64,000 nucleotides of DNA, from NCBI RefSeq assembly GCF_024807145.1, contig NZ_JANUCA010000003.1, positions 124,001-188,000 of the forward strand, given 5' to 3'. This DNA is from Microbacterium sp. AK031. GTDB taxonomy: Bacteria > Actinomycetota > Actinomycetes > Actinomycetales > Microbacteriaceae. Below the pieces are notes generated by a model, which made no database searches, was not told the DNA's origin, and saw only the letters and a program-made list of their open reading frames with translations. A program made the position numbers and the translations under genes. Shown piece by piece: positions 7,899 to 16,831 of this stretch; positions within the stretch are counted from its first letter, which is position 1, and every line of letters starts with the position of its first letter.

Positions 7899-9062
7899 AT
7901 GGAACGCGACATCTACGAAGAAGACCACGAGGCTTTCCGCGACCTGGTGAAGGACTTCGTCAAGCGCCACGTCAGTAACGAGAGCATCGAGAGGTGGGAT
8001 GCCGCGGGCGAGATCGACCGCGAGACCATGCTCGCCGCGGGCGAGGCAGGCATCATCGGGCTCTCCGTGCCGGAGGAGTTCGGTGGCGCAGGCATGCTGC
8101 AGGACTACCGCTTCCGAACGATCGTGAACGAAGAGGTCATCGGCGCGGGTGCGGGCTCGCTCGCGGGCGCCTTCGGCATCCAGGACGACCTCGCCATCCC
8201 GTACCTCGTGCACATGGGCACGCAGGCGCAGAAGGAGAAGTGGCTGCCGCGCATGGCCACCGGCGAGGTTCTCGGCGCCCTCGCAATGACCGAGCCAGGG
8301 GCCGGCTCCGACCTCCGCGGCATCAAGACCACCGCGAAGAAGACCGAGGGCGGCTACATCGTCAACGGCGCCAAGACCTTCATCTCGTCGGGCAAGACGG
8401 CCGACATCGTCGTCACGTTCGTCAAGACGGGGGAGGGCAACCGTCCTGACGCGTTCAGCCTTCTCATCCTCGAGAACGGCATGGAGGGCTTCGAGCACGG
8501 CAAGAAGCTGAACAAGATGGGCTCGCACGGTCACGACACCGCCGAGCTCTCGTTCAGCGACGTCTTCGTCCCCGAGGAGAACCTGATCAGCGGCCAGGAG
8601 GGTCAGGGGTTCCTGCAGCTCATGATGAACCTGCCGCTGGAGCGACTGTCGATCGGCATCGCCGCGGCATCCGCTTCGCAGGCCGCGTTCAAGTGGACCG
8701 TCGACTATACGAAGGACCGCGAGGCCTTCGGCGAGCGGATCATCGACTTCCAGAACACCCGGTTCAAGCTGGCGGATGTGGCGACCACCGTCGACGTGAT
8801 GTGGGCGTACCTCGACCGCGCACTGCTGGCGTACAAGGACAGCAAGCTCACTGCCGAAGAGGCTGCGAAGGTCAAGTTCTGGACGACCGAGCGCGAGTGG
8901 GAGATCCTCGACACCTGCGTGCAGCTGCACGGCGGCTACGGCTACATCACCGAGTACCCGATCGCCCGCGCTTTCCTCGACGCCCGAGTGCACCGCATCT
9001 ACGGCGGCACGAACGAGATCATGCGCGACATCGTGTCGCGTCAGATCGCCGGCAAGCGCTGA
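7899..9062 (+). CDS. Acyl-CoA dehydrogenase
   Basis: This FAD-dependent enzyme catalyses alpha-beta desaturation of an acyl-CoA. The 387 residues match the family length. Motifs seen are AMTEPGAGSDL (signature 1), the FAD-contact region RLSIGIAAASASQAAF, and C-terminal HGGYGYITEYPIARAFLDAR followed by RIYGGTNEIMRDIV, which carries the catalytic Glu of the short-chain class. A GGGAGGA ribosome site precedes the ATG, and a TAGAAT hexamer at 7853-7858 is a possible -10. It stands alone, so the acyl chain preference (short or branched) is not clear. Confidence 0.92.
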   Translation: MERDIYEEDHEAFRDLVKDFVKRHVSNESIERWDAAGEIDRETMLAAGEAGIIGLSVPEEFGGAGMLQDYRFRTIVNEEVIGAGAGSLAGAFGIQDDLAIPYLVHMGTQAQKEKWLPRMATGEVLGALAMTEPGAGSDLRGIKTTAKKTEGGYIVNGAKTFISSGKTADIVVTFVKTGEGNRPDAFSLLILENGMEGFEHGKKLNKMGSHGHDTAELSFSDVFVPEENLISGQEGQGFLQLMMNLPLERLSIGIAAASASQAAFKWTVDYTKDREAFGERIIDFQNTRFKLADVATTVDVMWAYLDRALLAYKDSKLTAEEAAKVKFWTTEREWEILDTCVQLHGGYGYITEYPIARAFLDARVHRIYGGTNEIMRDIVSRQIAGKR

Positions 9063-9081
9063 GCTCGGCTTTCACACGGCC

Positions 9082-9137
9082 TCAAAGGAGAAAAGTGTCG
9101 GTTCTGGAGCATCGGAACCGGCACTTTCCTCCTTTGA
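9082..9137. repeat. Intergenic inverted repeat A (AAAGGAGGAAAGTGTCGG family)
   Basis: Arms at 9082-9104 and 9115-9137 are inverted copies with two mismatches. The core word CAAAGGAG(G/A)AAAGTGTCGG is the same as in repeat B at 23065-23116, so these two are copies of one family. It lies at the 3' side of the acyl-CoA dehydrogenase gene, in a convergent gap. Confidence 0.8.
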
Positions 9138-9155
9138 CGACGGGGAACCGCGTGT

Positions 9156-9260
9156 TCAGGGTCGACCGACCCCGTCGGCCGGCGCGAGCAGCAGTCCACC
9201 GGCGACGCCGAGCGCGGCGCAGGTCAGCAGCAGCGATGTCGAATTCTCGGACGGCGCCTG
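9156..9260 (-). pseudogene. Remnant of an ECF transporter S-component gene
   Basis: Reading the minus strand, an open stretch encodes STSLLLTCAALGVAGGLLL followed by APADGVGRP and a stop at 9156-9158. This matches the N-terminus of YkoE-like ECF substrate-binding (S) components, including the intact one in this window (STRVLLICAAVGVATGL). No start codon or remaining transmembrane helices are present. It follows the siderophore-interacting gene directly, so the ancestral operon may have had a second S component here. Confidence 0.5.
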
Positions 9261-9276
9261 ATGCTCTCCGAGCCGT

Positions 9277-10152
9277 TCACGCCACCGGCTCCGCGGCGGC
9301 CTCGCGGGCGGCCTTGGATGCAGGCGACGCCGCCCCGATCTTCCAGTATCCGCAGAAACTCACGCAGTTCTTGTCGACTCCTCGTTCGCCGACCAACAGC
9401 TTGCGCACCCCGGATGCCAGCGACTGCTCACCCGCGGCATAGGCGTGGAACTGCGCCGACGGCAGTACTGCCTCTCCGAGCGCCGAGAGCGCGAGAAGAC
9501 CCGGCGTCGTCGAATGCGATCGGGTGATCCATTCGAGCGACACCCCGGACGGATGCTCGAACTCGAGCGCATCCTCAGCGGAGGGCACCTCGATTATCGC
9601 CAGACCCCTCGCCGTGGAGGGCAGCGACGCACAGATCGCCGCGATCGCCGGCAGCGCCGTCTCATCTCCCACGAGCACCACGTGATCGGTGCCGCGTTCG
9701 GGGTTGAACGTCAGCCCTTCGTCGATGATCAGCACGTGCTCGCCCGGCTTGCAGGTCTCCGCCCAGCGGGATGCCGGCCCTGCCGTCCCGTCGGCCGCCG
9801 AGCCGTGCAGCACGAAGTCGACGTCGATCTCGGCGCCCCGACCGGCGGTGGCAGGTCGGTAAGCGCGCACCGTGTAGTTGCGCATCACCGGGCGCTCGCC
9901 GTCGGGGATGCGCAGGAACTTCAGATACCCGAACATCTTGTGGGCCTTCGCCGGCACCCGCTCAAGGCCCGCCTCCCCGCCGACTGGGATGAACAGGCGG
10001 AACCACTGGTCATAGCCCATCGGGCGGAACTTCGAGATCTCGCCGCCGCCTAGTGTGATGCGTGCCCAGTGCGCCGCGAGCCGCTCGGAGCGCAGCACCT
10101 CGAGGTGCAGAAGCTCGGTCGTTTCGGGCTTGACCATCTTGCTGAATGCCAT
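9277..10152 (-). CDS. Siderophore-interacting protein (FAD-dependent ferric-siderophore reductase family)
   Basis: A cytoplasmic ViuB/YqjH-type flavoprotein expected to reduce ferric-siderophore complexes and free the iron. The ATG at 10152 was chosen because GAAAGG lies 6 nt upstream and the family begins with such a short leader; the protein is 291 residues. Landmarks are the FAD-binding strand region RNYTVRAYRP, the domain border DFVLHGSAADGTAGPASRWA, and the NAD(P)H-binding part (HVVLVGDETALPAIAAI), ending with SFCGYWKIG, typical of the family. It starts 10 bp after the T component of an ECF transporter, so the two are very probably co-transcribed behind an iron box. Confidence 0.9.
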   Translation of the reverse strand: MAFSKMVKPETTELLHLEVLRSERLAAHWARITLGGGEISKFRPMGYDQWFRLFIPVGGEAGLERVPAKAHKMFGYLKFLRIPDGERPVMRNYTVRAYRPATAGRGAEIDVDFVLHGSAADGTAGPASRWAETCKPGEHVLIIDEGLTFNPERGTDHVVLVGDETALPAIAAICASLPSTARGLAIIEVPSAEDALEFEHPSGVSLEWITRSHSTTPGLLALSALGEAVLPSAQFHAYAAGEQSLASGVRKLLVGERGVDKNCVSFCGYWKIGAASPASKAAREAAAEPVA

Positions 10153-10162
10153 GGGGCGCCTT

Positions 10163-10996
10163 TCAGGCGGGCTGCCAGGGGAACAGGGCGATGAAGATCG
10201 TTGCGGATGCCGCGAAGAACAACGCGATGAACACGATGTCGCGGGAGCGGAACGGTACGAGGTGACGCTCGGTGCGGGTGGGGTGCGCGCCGAAGGCGCG
10301 AGCATCCATCGCCAGTGCCACTCGTTCGGCGTGCCGGATGGCTCCCGCCAGCAACGGCACGATGTACCCCCAGCCGCGAGCGATCCGCGCGATCGGACCG
10401 CGCCCGCCGTGGTGACCTCGCACGCGGTGCGCCGCTCTGATCACCGCGAGCTCGTGGCCGAATCGCGGCACGAACCGGAACGCGGCCAGTGCTGTGTAGC
10501 CGACGCGGTACGGCACGCGCAGCTGCTGGATGCTGGATCGCACCAGGTCAGGACCGCTCGTGGTGAGTCCGCCGACCAGGGCGAGCGCGGCGATGGCGCC
10601 GAGCCGCAGGGCGGTGGCGAACCCGATCTCCACTGCTCCGCTGAAGAGTGTCCAGCTGCCGATCTGCAGGAACGGTGCGGTGTCGTCGACGAGGGCGGCA
10701 TCCACCCACACCGAGAACCCGAACCCGATCACGACGACCCCTACGGGGACGGCGAGGAAGAGCAGCGCGGCAGTGCGCGGAGTGATCCGAGCGCCGACGA
10801 GGATGATGGCGTACGCGAGAGCGATGAAGGACGCCGGAGTCGCGAGGTCGCGAACGAGGACGAGCAGCAGCATCGCGGGTGCCACGGCCGCGACCTTCGA
10901 CAGCGGGTTCAGAGCGTGCAGGAAGCGCCATGCGGATGCCGGTGCTGTCGGCGCATACGGATCGATGACGGGCACGGGGGAGGTGATCGTGGTCAT
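10163..10996 (-). CDS. ECF transporter transmembrane component T (EcfT-like)
   Basis: Scaffold membrane subunit of an energy-coupling factor importer, joining the ATPases to the substrate-binding S subunit. It has 277 residues with about five to six hydrophobic helices. The cytoplasmic coupling motif AMDARAFG, the Ala-Arg-Gly-type motif that contacts the ATPase groove, is visible near residue 233. Its ATG overlaps the TGA of the upstream double ATPase gene by 4 bp (ATGA at 10993-10996), showing translational coupling. The downstream neighbour encodes a siderophore-interacting protein. Confidence 0.9.
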   Translation of the reverse strand: MTTITSPVPVIDPYAPTAPASAWRFLHALNPLSKVAAVAPAMLLLVLVRDLATPASFIALAYAIILVGARITPRTAALLFLAVPVGVVVIGFGFSVWVDAALVDDTAPFLQIGSWTLFSGAVEIGFATALRLGAIAALALVGGLTTSGPDLVRSSIQQLRVPYRVGYTALAAFRFVPRFGHELAVIRAAHRVRGHHGGRGPIARIARGWGYIVPLLAGAIRHAERVALAMDARAFGAHPTRTERHLVPFRSRDIVFIALFFAASATIFIALFPWQPA

Positions 10997-12786
10997 CGGC
11001 TGGCCTCGGAGGTGAAGTCTCGGAGCAGCGAGCCTGCGATGCCCGTCTGCTGAAGCACGCGGTGCACCGCCGGAAGGCGGAGCCCCGCCGATTCGAAGAT
11101 TCCCGCCGTCGAGAGAAGCTCGGGCGTGGGTCCGGCGGCGTGAACGAGCCCGTCCGCGAGGATCACGGTGTGCGTCGTGTGGTCGGCGACGAGCTGGAGA
11201 TCGTGAGTGATCACGATGATCGTGGTGCCCTCGGTCTGCAGATCCCGCAGCAGGCGAAGGAGCTCGGCCGCCCGAGCGCGATCCTGCCCGAACGTCGGCT
11301 CGTCGAGCGCGAGCACTCGCGGACGCGTGATCAGTGCGGTGCCGACCGAAAGCCGCCGCTTCTCCCCTCCGGAGAGGAGGAACGGATGCGCGTCGGCCTT
11401 CGCGTCCAGTCCGAACCGGGCGAGCATCTCCTGGACGCGCTCGCGCACCTCGGGTTCCGGCGTGTGCCTGAGCCTGAGTCCGTGCGCGAGCTCGTCGAAC
11501 ACGCTGTGCGCGATGAACTGGTGCTCGGGGTTCTGGAACACGAAGCCGATACGGGCTGCGAGATCCCGCGGCGAGGCCGCGCCTGGATCGAGGCCGTCGA
11601 CAATCACTCGCCGCTTCGGCGGAGGCACGACGCCCGCGAGCGCCTGGATCAGCGTGGTCTTGCCCGCGCCGTTCGCGCCGACGATCGCGGTGAACGACCC
11701 GGGGGAGATGTCGAGGTCGATGCCGTGCAGGATCTCCTGCCGCCCGCGCTTGACCGTCAGGCTCCTGGCGCGGACGATCGGCTCCTCATCGACGGAGCGT
11801 GGGGACGGATGCCCGGAGCGTGGGGACGGATGCCCGGAGCGTGGGGACGGATGCAGGGTGGTCGCACGGATGAAGGAAGAATCTGCTGCGTCTCGCCCTG
11901 CAAGTGTGCTTCCGCCCTGCAGATGTGCGGCGTCCAGGGCTTCGGCCAGCTCCTCCGGTGTCAGCGGCAGTGGCGCGTCATCAGCGAGGATGCCGCGCTC
12001 GCGCAGCATCCTCGCCGCCAGTGTCGCTGCAGGCAACCACACGCCCATGGCGATGAGTTCATCGGTGTGCCCGCGGATCACTTCGGCTGCGGGACCGTCG
12101 AATGCGAGCCGACCGGACTGATCGAGCACGATCGCGCGAGTGGCGAAACGCATGGCGGCGTCGAGGTTGTGCTCGACGAGGATGATGGCGTGATCGCCTG
12201 CGGCGACCAGGTCGGTGAGGGCGTCGTAGACGTCATCGATCCCCAACGGGTCGAGGTTCGCCGTCGGCTCGTCGAGCACGATCAATGGCGATCCCATCGC
12301 GAGTGCGCATGCGATCGCGAGGCGCTGGCGTCCGCCGCCCGACAGGCGATCGGGATTCCAGGTTCGTCTGTCCCAGAGTCCGACCCGGCGCAGCGCCTGC
12401 TCGCTGCGGCTCAGGACCTGATCGACGGGCAGCAGCAGATTCTCCAGCGCGAACGCAACCTCGTCGAAGAGGGTGCCGGTGACGAGTTGGGCGTCCGGAT
12501 CCTGGAAGACCATCGCGACGTCAGTGCTGAGCTCGGCGACCGGTGTCGTCGATGTGCTGCGGCCGTCGACCTCGACCGTGCCCTCGACATCTGCGGGGAC
12601 CGACTGGGGGATCAGCCCGTTCAATGCGAGCGTGAGCGTGGACTTTCCGGAGCCGCTCGGACCGAGCACGAGCACGACTTCGCCCGGCTGCACCTCGAAG
12701 CTGACACCGTTCGGCGAAGGTTGCGCGCTGCCGACGTGCGTGAGCGAAAGGTCACGCACGCGAAGCAGGGGTGCGGATGCGCGCAC
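10993..12786 (-). CDS. ECF transporter fused double ATP-binding protein (EcfA1-EcfA2 / YkoD type)
   Basis: Two ABC ATPase domains in one 597-residue chain power the ECF importer. Domain 1 has Walker A GPSGSGKST, signature LSGGGRQRLAIACA and Walker B VLDEPTANLD. Domain 2 has Walker A GANGAGKTT, signature LSGGEKRRLSVG and Walker B ALDEPTFGQD. The signature of domain 1 is slightly degenerate (SGGGRQ). I chose the GTG at 12786 because GAAGG lies 5 nt upstream; the open frame runs much further upstream without homology. The linker between domains contains three tandem HPSPRSG units. A DtxR-type iron box sits about 56 bp upstream of the start. The gene overlaps the T-component gene by 4 bp. Confidence 0.9.
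   Translation of the reverse strand: MRASAPLLRVRDLSLTHVGSAQPSPNGVSFEVQPGEVVLVLGPSGSGKSTLTLALNGLIPQSVPADVEGTVEVDGRSTSTTPVAELSTDVAMVFQDPDAQLVTGTLFDEVAFALENLLLPVDQVLSRSEQALRRVGLWDRRTWNPDRLSGGGRQRLAIACALAMGSPLIVLDEPTANLDPLGIDDVYDALTDLVAAGDHAIILVEHNLDAAMRFATRAIVLDQSGRLAFDGPAAEVIRGHTDELIAMGVWLPAATLAARMLRERGILADDAPLPLTPEELAEALDAAHLQGGSTLAGRDAADSSFIRATTLHPSPRSGHPSPRSGHPSPRSVDEEPIVRARSLTVKRGRQEILHGIDLDISPGSFTAIVGANGAGKTTLIQALAGVVPPPKRRVIVDGLDPGAASPRDLAARIGFVFQNPEHQFIAHSVFDELAHGLRLRHTPEPEVRERVQEMLARFGLDAKADAHPFLLSGGEKRRLSVGTALITRPRVLALDEPTFGQDRARAAELLRLLRDLQTEGTTIIVITHDLQLVADHTTHTVILADGLVHAAGPTPELLSTAGIFESAGLRLPAVHRVLQQTGIAGSLLRDFTSEASR
11793..11855 (-). repeat. 21-bp tandem repeat, three copies, in the ATPase linker
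   Basis: Three head-to-tail 21-bp units (11793-11813, 11814-11834, 11835-11855) are identical except for the last base of the third. They encode HPSPRSG repeated in the linker between the two ABC domains. In-frame length keeps the gene intact whatever the copy number. Confidence 0.9.
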
Positions 12787-12841
12787 GGCGACCTTCAACG
12801 GGCTCGAGGACGGGTGGTCCGGTGGAATGTGTGGTTCCAGG

Positions 12842-12860
12842 TTAGCTGAGCCTAACCTGA
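12842..12860 (-). promoter_or_regulatory. DtxR/IdeR-type iron box upstream of the ECF ATPase operon
   Basis: TTAGCTGAGCCTAACCTGA matches the DtxR/IdeR consensus TTAGGTTAGGCTAACCTAA at 15 of 19 positions. It forms a palindrome with arms AGGTTAG/CTAACCT around it (12839-12858). It lies between the S-component stop (12900) and the ATPase start (12786). In actinobacteria such boxes repress iron-acquisition genes when iron is plentiful, fitting the siderophore-interacting gene of this operon. Confidence 0.75.
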
Positions 12861-12899
12861 TGTGCACACGCGGCCGCGAACACGTGAGGGTGGCGAACC

Positions 12900-13445
12900 T
12901 CAGACCCGGGTGACGACGCCAGCTCTGCGCAGGGCGCTGCCGATCCGCACGCCGATGAAGGTCCAGGCCACCGGACCGGCGATGAACATCACGAGGTACA
13001 GCACGAAGGCCCACGGCTCGAACTTGTCGATGTCGGCGGCGAAGCTGATGGGGACCGCGAGGAGGACGCCGACGATGACGGCCGAGATCATGAAGCGCCC
13101 GAGCCCCCAGTAGCGGTAGCGGCCGATGGCCGTGATGCCCTCCTGGATGACGCCGATCAGGAGCGCCGTGCCGATGTAGCGCAGCACCCAGGCCGGGGCG
13201 AACGCGGTGGACACCAGCGCCGCCAGGACGTGCGTGATGAGCGCGACACCGGGGACGCGCAGGAGTGACTGCGCCACGATCCCCGGCAGGACGTGCGACC
13301 CCAGCACCAGGCCGTACAGCACCGGAGCGCCCGCCGAGACGATGATGCTGAGGTACCCGGCGCCCGCCGAGACGAGCCCCGTCGCGACGCCGACCGCGGC
13401 GCAGATCAGCAGCACGCGAGTCGACAGCACACGGTTCTTCGGCAC
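12900..13445 (-). CDS. ECF transporter S component (YkoE-like)
   Basis: Substrate-binding membrane subunit of an ECF importer. The protein is 181 residues with five to six hydrophobic segments, beginning STRVLLICAAVGVATGL and containing YGLVLGSHVLPGIVAQSLLRVPG. This pattern is shared with YkoE-like S components, the best-studied of which are linked to thiamine precursor uptake. The start is a GTG at 13445, placed exactly 6 nt after TAGGCT (13452-13457, minus strand), consistent with a leaderless mRNA. The iron box and siderophore gene just downstream suggest that its substrate may be an iron chelate, heme or similar rather than a thiamine precursor. That is inference. Confidence 0.82.
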   Translation of the reverse strand: MPKNRVLSTRVLLICAAVGVATGLVSAGAGYLSIIVSAGAPVLYGLVLGSHVLPGIVAQSLLRVPGVALITHVLAALVSTAFAPAWVLRYIGTALLIGVIQEGITAIGRYRYWGLGRFMISAVIVGVLLAVPISFAADIDKFEPWAFVLYLVMFIAGPVAWTFIGVRIGSALRRAGVVTRV

Positions 13446-13457
13446 CGCTCCAGCCTA

Positions 13458-13741
13458 CTCGCGCGCCACCGTCGCACCGCCTGCTGCCGCTCGCAGACAC
13501 GTTGCGGACACCCGCTTTGTCGCTCGGACAGCGCCGTTCGTCGCATCCGGCCTGCACGCGCCTACACGCACCTGAGCGCGAGTGAGCGTCTCCCCGAAAA
13601 GTCTCCGTATAGCTTCCCGAACCTCTCCTTAAGTCGTAGATCGCTTGCCATATGGACATCTGGTGCGCTCGATGCAGGGGGCGCTAAGTTGATCGACTGT
13701 GCGGCAACGCAGCCGCAGTTCGCAGACCATCGGAGAGATGC
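13458..13741 (+). other. Gene-free gap before the subtilase gene
   Basis: I see no gene or repeat in this stretch of about 280 bp between two divergent genes. The only signal is the ribosome site GGAGAG at 13732-13737 for the downstream ATG. A promoter for the subtilase must lie here but I could not place it with confidence. Confidence 0.5.
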
Positions 13742-16700
13742 ATGGGTCGATCACCCTTCCGAATGGCAGTGGCCGTCACAGTGGCCGCAGTCGTCATCGG
13801 ATCCTCGTCAACCGCCAGTTTCGCAAGCGTCGAGGGGGTGACACACCCCGCACCAGTGGAGGGCACTCCAGGGCACTACATCGTGATGCTGAAGGCCGAT
13901 CCGCTCGCCACCTACGAAGGTGACGCGAACGGGCTGCGCAGTACCAAGCCGAAGCCGGGCAAGCAGCTCGACGCCCACTCGTCGGACTCGCAGAAGTACA
14001 TCGCGCATCTCGCGAACGAGCAGCGCAAGCTCGCGCAGGCAGAGGGCGTCACGACCGACGCGACATATCAGGTGACGGTCAACGGCTTCAGCGCCGATCT
14101 CACCGGCGAACAGGTCGATGCGCTGCGCGCGTCCAAGGACGTGCTAGGAGTGTTCCCGGATGAGATCCGGCATCCCGATGCGCAGACCTCCACCGACTTC
14201 CTGGGGCTCGGCGATGATGCCACAGGCGCTGGCGGAGTCTGGGAGGAGACCGGAGGCGTTGACCACGCCGGCGAGGGCGTCGTGGTCGGCGTGATCGACA
14301 CGGGCATCGCGCCGGAGCATCCTTCGTTCGCGGGCAGCAAGCTCAAGAAGCAGAAGCAGAGTGGCGCCGACGCATACAGCGACGGGTCTTATGTCTACTT
14401 CGACAAGTCCGACGGCGGCCAGTTCCGCGGCGAGATCGTGCAGGGGCAGGACTGGGACAAGCACGATTACTCCACCAAGCTGATCGGCGGGCAGTACTTC
14501 TCGTCAGGCGCGACGGCGGCGGGGTTCGACTTCCAGTACGACTACCTGTCTCCGCGCGACGGCGACGGGCACGGCTCGCACACCGCCAGCACGGCGGCCG
14601 GTGCGTTCGGCGTCGACGCTGCGGTCAACGGAGTCGGGCTCGGCGCTGTCTCGGGTATGGCGCCGGCGGCCAAGGTGGCGGTGTACAAGGCCTGCTACGT
14701 CGGTCCGGATCCGTCGGTCACCGCCGATGACATCTGCGCGCTCAGCGACCTCATCTCCGCGATCGATCAGGCGGTCGCCGACGGCGTCGACGTGATCAAC
14801 TACTCGATCGGCGGCGGAGCCGCCACCACGGTGCTGGCGCCGGACGACATCGCGTTCCTGAACGCCGCAGCGGCCGGAGTGTTCGTCGCGGTCAGCGCGG
14901 GCAACGACGGACCGGATCCGGTCACCACCGACCACGCATCGCCCTGGTACACCTCGGTCGCGGCATCCACGATCCCGACCTGGGAGGGCACGGTCACCTT
15001 CGACGGCTTCGCTCAGGCCGGCGCATCCGTCTCGGTCCCGTTCGGTGAGACGGTCACTGGACCGTCGATCTACGCAGGTGACGCGGCGCTCGCCGGAGCG
15101 ACGGATTCCCGGCTGTGTCTGCCTGGCACGCTCGACCCCGCGGCGGTCGCCGGGCACATCGTCGTCTGCGATCGCGGCAGCAACGCTCGCGCGGAGAAAT
15201 CGCAGGTCGTGAAGGACGCGGGCGGCACCGGCATGGTCCTGGTGAACGTTCCGGGTGAGGCGGACTCGCTCGACAACGACTTCCACGTCAGCCCCACGGT
15301 GCATCTCGCTTCCGCACATCGCGAGGCCGTCCTGGCGTACGTGCGGGGCGGCGTCGACCGGCCGATCTCGCTGATCGGGGAGAACACCACCGGTGAGACG
15401 ACTCCTGTGCCTCAGATCGCCGGATTCTCCAGCCGCGGGCCGGTGCATGCCGACGGCAGTGACGTGATGAAGCCGGATATCGCTGCTCCTGGCGTGGCGA
15501 TCCTCGCTGCGACGAACAGCGGCAGCAAGGATGCGCCGACCTTCGGCATCCTGTCCGGCACGTCGATGGCGTCACCGCACATCGCGGGTCTTGGCGCGCT
15601 GTATCTCGGCGAGCGTCCGAACGCGACGCCGGCAGAGGTGAAGTCGGCGATGATGACCACCGCCTACGACACCGTGAATGCAGATGGCTCGGCGAACACC
15701 GATCCGTTCGCGCAGGGCGCGGGTCAGGTCGATCCGACCCGCTTCTTCGACCCGGGGATGCTGTACTTGAACGACGTCACAGACTGGGCGGCGTTCATCG
15801 AGGGCAAGGGACTCGCAGAGTTCGACGGCGTCGAACCGATCGACGGCAGCGACCTCAACCTCGCGTCGATCTCGGTCGGCACGCTCGCCAGCGCTCAGAC
15901 GATCACCCGTACGGTGACGTCGACCGAGGCGGGAACGTTCACTGCGAGCGTCGACGTGCCCGGAGTTAACGCCACCGTCGAGCCGTCGACGCTGAGCTTC
16001 GGCGGCGCCGGCGAGACGGCCACCTACACGGTCACGTTCGACAACGAGAGCGCACCGGTCGAGCAGTGGGCGACCGGATCGCTCACCTGGTCGAGCGAGT
16101 CGAATTCGGTGCGTTCGCCGATCGCGGTGTTCCCTGTGACGGCGGATGCGCCGGCGGAGGTCACCGGAACCGGCGTCGACGGCAGCGCAGTCGTCGAGAT
16201 CACACCGGGTGTGGATGGTGAGCTGCCGCTGAACCTCGCCGGTCTCACGCCGTTCCAGCTGCTCACCGATCCCGCCCATCCCGTCGAGGGGCATTCGGGT
16301 GACGAGAACTCGGGAGATGTGAACAAGGACGTCGCGTGGATCGTCGACGTGCCTGAGGGCACCTCATTGTCGCGGTTCGACCTGGATTCGTCGGATGACG
16401 AGGGCAGCGACCTCGACCTGACGGTATACCGCGTGGTCGCGCCGGATGATCTGCGCTACTACCAGCGGTGGCAGTCGGCGACGGCTTCGGCCGACGAGCA
16501 GGTGACGCTCCCGACCCCGACGGCCGGTACGTACCTGATCGTCGCGAACGTGTACTCGACGACCGCGCCGATGACGTGGGACATGACCTACGCCAACGTG
16601 GCACCGGGCGGCGAGGGCGCGCTCACGGCGACGCCGAACCCGATCGCGGTGACGCAGGGTGAGGCGACGAGCTACGAGCTCAGCTGGAGCGGCCTCGCGG

Positions 16701-16777
16701 CGGGCACGAAGTACCTCGGCGTCGTGCAGTACGGCGACTCTGCGGTGCGGACGATCGTCTCGGTCGACGCGAAGTAA
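13742..16777 (+). CDS. Secreted S8 family serine peptidase (subtilase) with PA domain
   Basis: This is an extracellular endopeptidase. The 1011-residue precursor starts with a signal peptide (MGRSPFRMAVAVTVAAVVIG...ASFAS), followed by an I9-type propeptide (GHYIVMLKADPLATY; TYQVTVNGFSADL). The catalytic triad is Asp186 (GVIDTGIAPEHPSF), His277 (GDGHGSHTAS) and Ser608 (SGTSMASPHIAG). Between His and Ser lies a PA domain (GHIVVCDRGSNARAEKSQVV), as in C5a-peptidase- and plant-cucumisin-like subtilases. The C-terminal roughly 330 residues contain FN3-like and pre-peptidase-type beta domains. GGAGAG at 13732-13737 is the ribosome site. It is monocistronic, with a strong terminator after the stop. 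No LPXTG-type anchor is seen. Confidence 0.93.
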   Translation: MGRSPFRMAVAVTVAAVVIGSSSTASFASVEGVTHPAPVEGTPGHYIVMLKADPLATYEGDANGLRSTKPKPGKQLDAHSSDSQKYIAHLANEQRKLAQAEGVTTDATYQVTVNGFSADLTGEQVDALRASKDVLGVFPDEIRHPDAQTSTDFLGLGDDATGAGGVWEETGGVDHAGEGVVVGVIDTGIAPEHPSFAGSKLKKQKQSGADAYSDGSYVYFDKSDGGQFRGEIVQGQDWDKHDYSTKLIGGQYFSSGATAAGFDFQYDYLSPRDGDGHGSHTASTAAGAFGVDAAVNGVGLGAVSGMAPAAKVAVYKACYVGPDPSVTADDICALSDLISAIDQAVADGVDVINYSIGGGAATTVLAPDDIAFLNAAAAGVFVAVSAGNDGPDPVTTDHASPWYTSVAASTIPTWEGTVTFDGFAQAGASVSVPFGETVTGPSIYAGDAALAGATDSRLCLPGTLDPAAVAGHIVVCDRGSNARAEKSQVVKDAGGTGMVLVNVPGEADSLDNDFHVSPTVHLASAHREAVLAYVRGGVDRPISLIGENTTGETTPVPQIAGFSSRGPVHADGSDVMKPDIAAPGVAILAATNSGSKDAPTFGILSGTSMASPHIAGLGALYLGERPNATPAEVKSAMMTTAYDTVNADGSANTDPFAQGAGQVDPTRFFDPGMLYLNDVTDWAAFIEGKGLAEFDGVEPIDGSDLNLASISVGTLASAQTITRTVTSTEAGTFTASVDVPGVNATVEPSTLSFGGAGETATYTVTFDNESAPVEQWATGSLTWSSESNSVRSPIAVFPVTADAPAEVTGTGVDGSAVVEITPGVDGELPLNLAGLTPFQLLTDPAHPVEGHSGDENSGDVNKDVAWIVDVPEGTSLSRFDLDSSDDEGSDLDLTVYRVVAPDDLRYYQRWQSATASADEQVTLPTPTAGTYLIVANVYSTTAPMTWDMTYANVAPGGEGALTATPNPIAVTQGEATSYELSWSGLAAGTKYLGVVQYGDSAVRTIVSVDAK

Positions 16778-16780
16778 ACG

Positions 16781-16816
16781 GGAGAGGCGCCGCGCGCAGG
16801 TGCGCGGCGCCTCTCC
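16781..16816. terminator. Bidirectional terminator hairpin between the subtilase and pirin genes
   Basis: A perfect 15-bp stem runs from GGAGAGGCGCCGCGC (16781-16795) to GCGCGGCGCCTCTCC (16802-16816), with a 6-nt loop. It lies in the short convergent gap and can serve both strands. There is no T-run. Confidence 0.8.
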
Positions 16817-16831
16817 CTGCGGGGTGTTCGT

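Noticed and set aside
11793..11855. Possible CRISPR-like array
   Set aside because: Three directly adjacent 21-bp units without spacers, inside a coding frame; it is a coding tandem repeat.
12900..13445. Thiamine/HMP transporter assignment for the S component
   Set aside because: No thiamine riboswitch was noticed upstream, and an iron box and siderophore gene lie in the cluster; substrate left open.
12787..13659. Long N-terminal extension of the double ATPase open frame
   Set aside because: It runs antisense-frame through the S-component gene and has no homology; the GTG at 12786 with a ribosome site is the better start.
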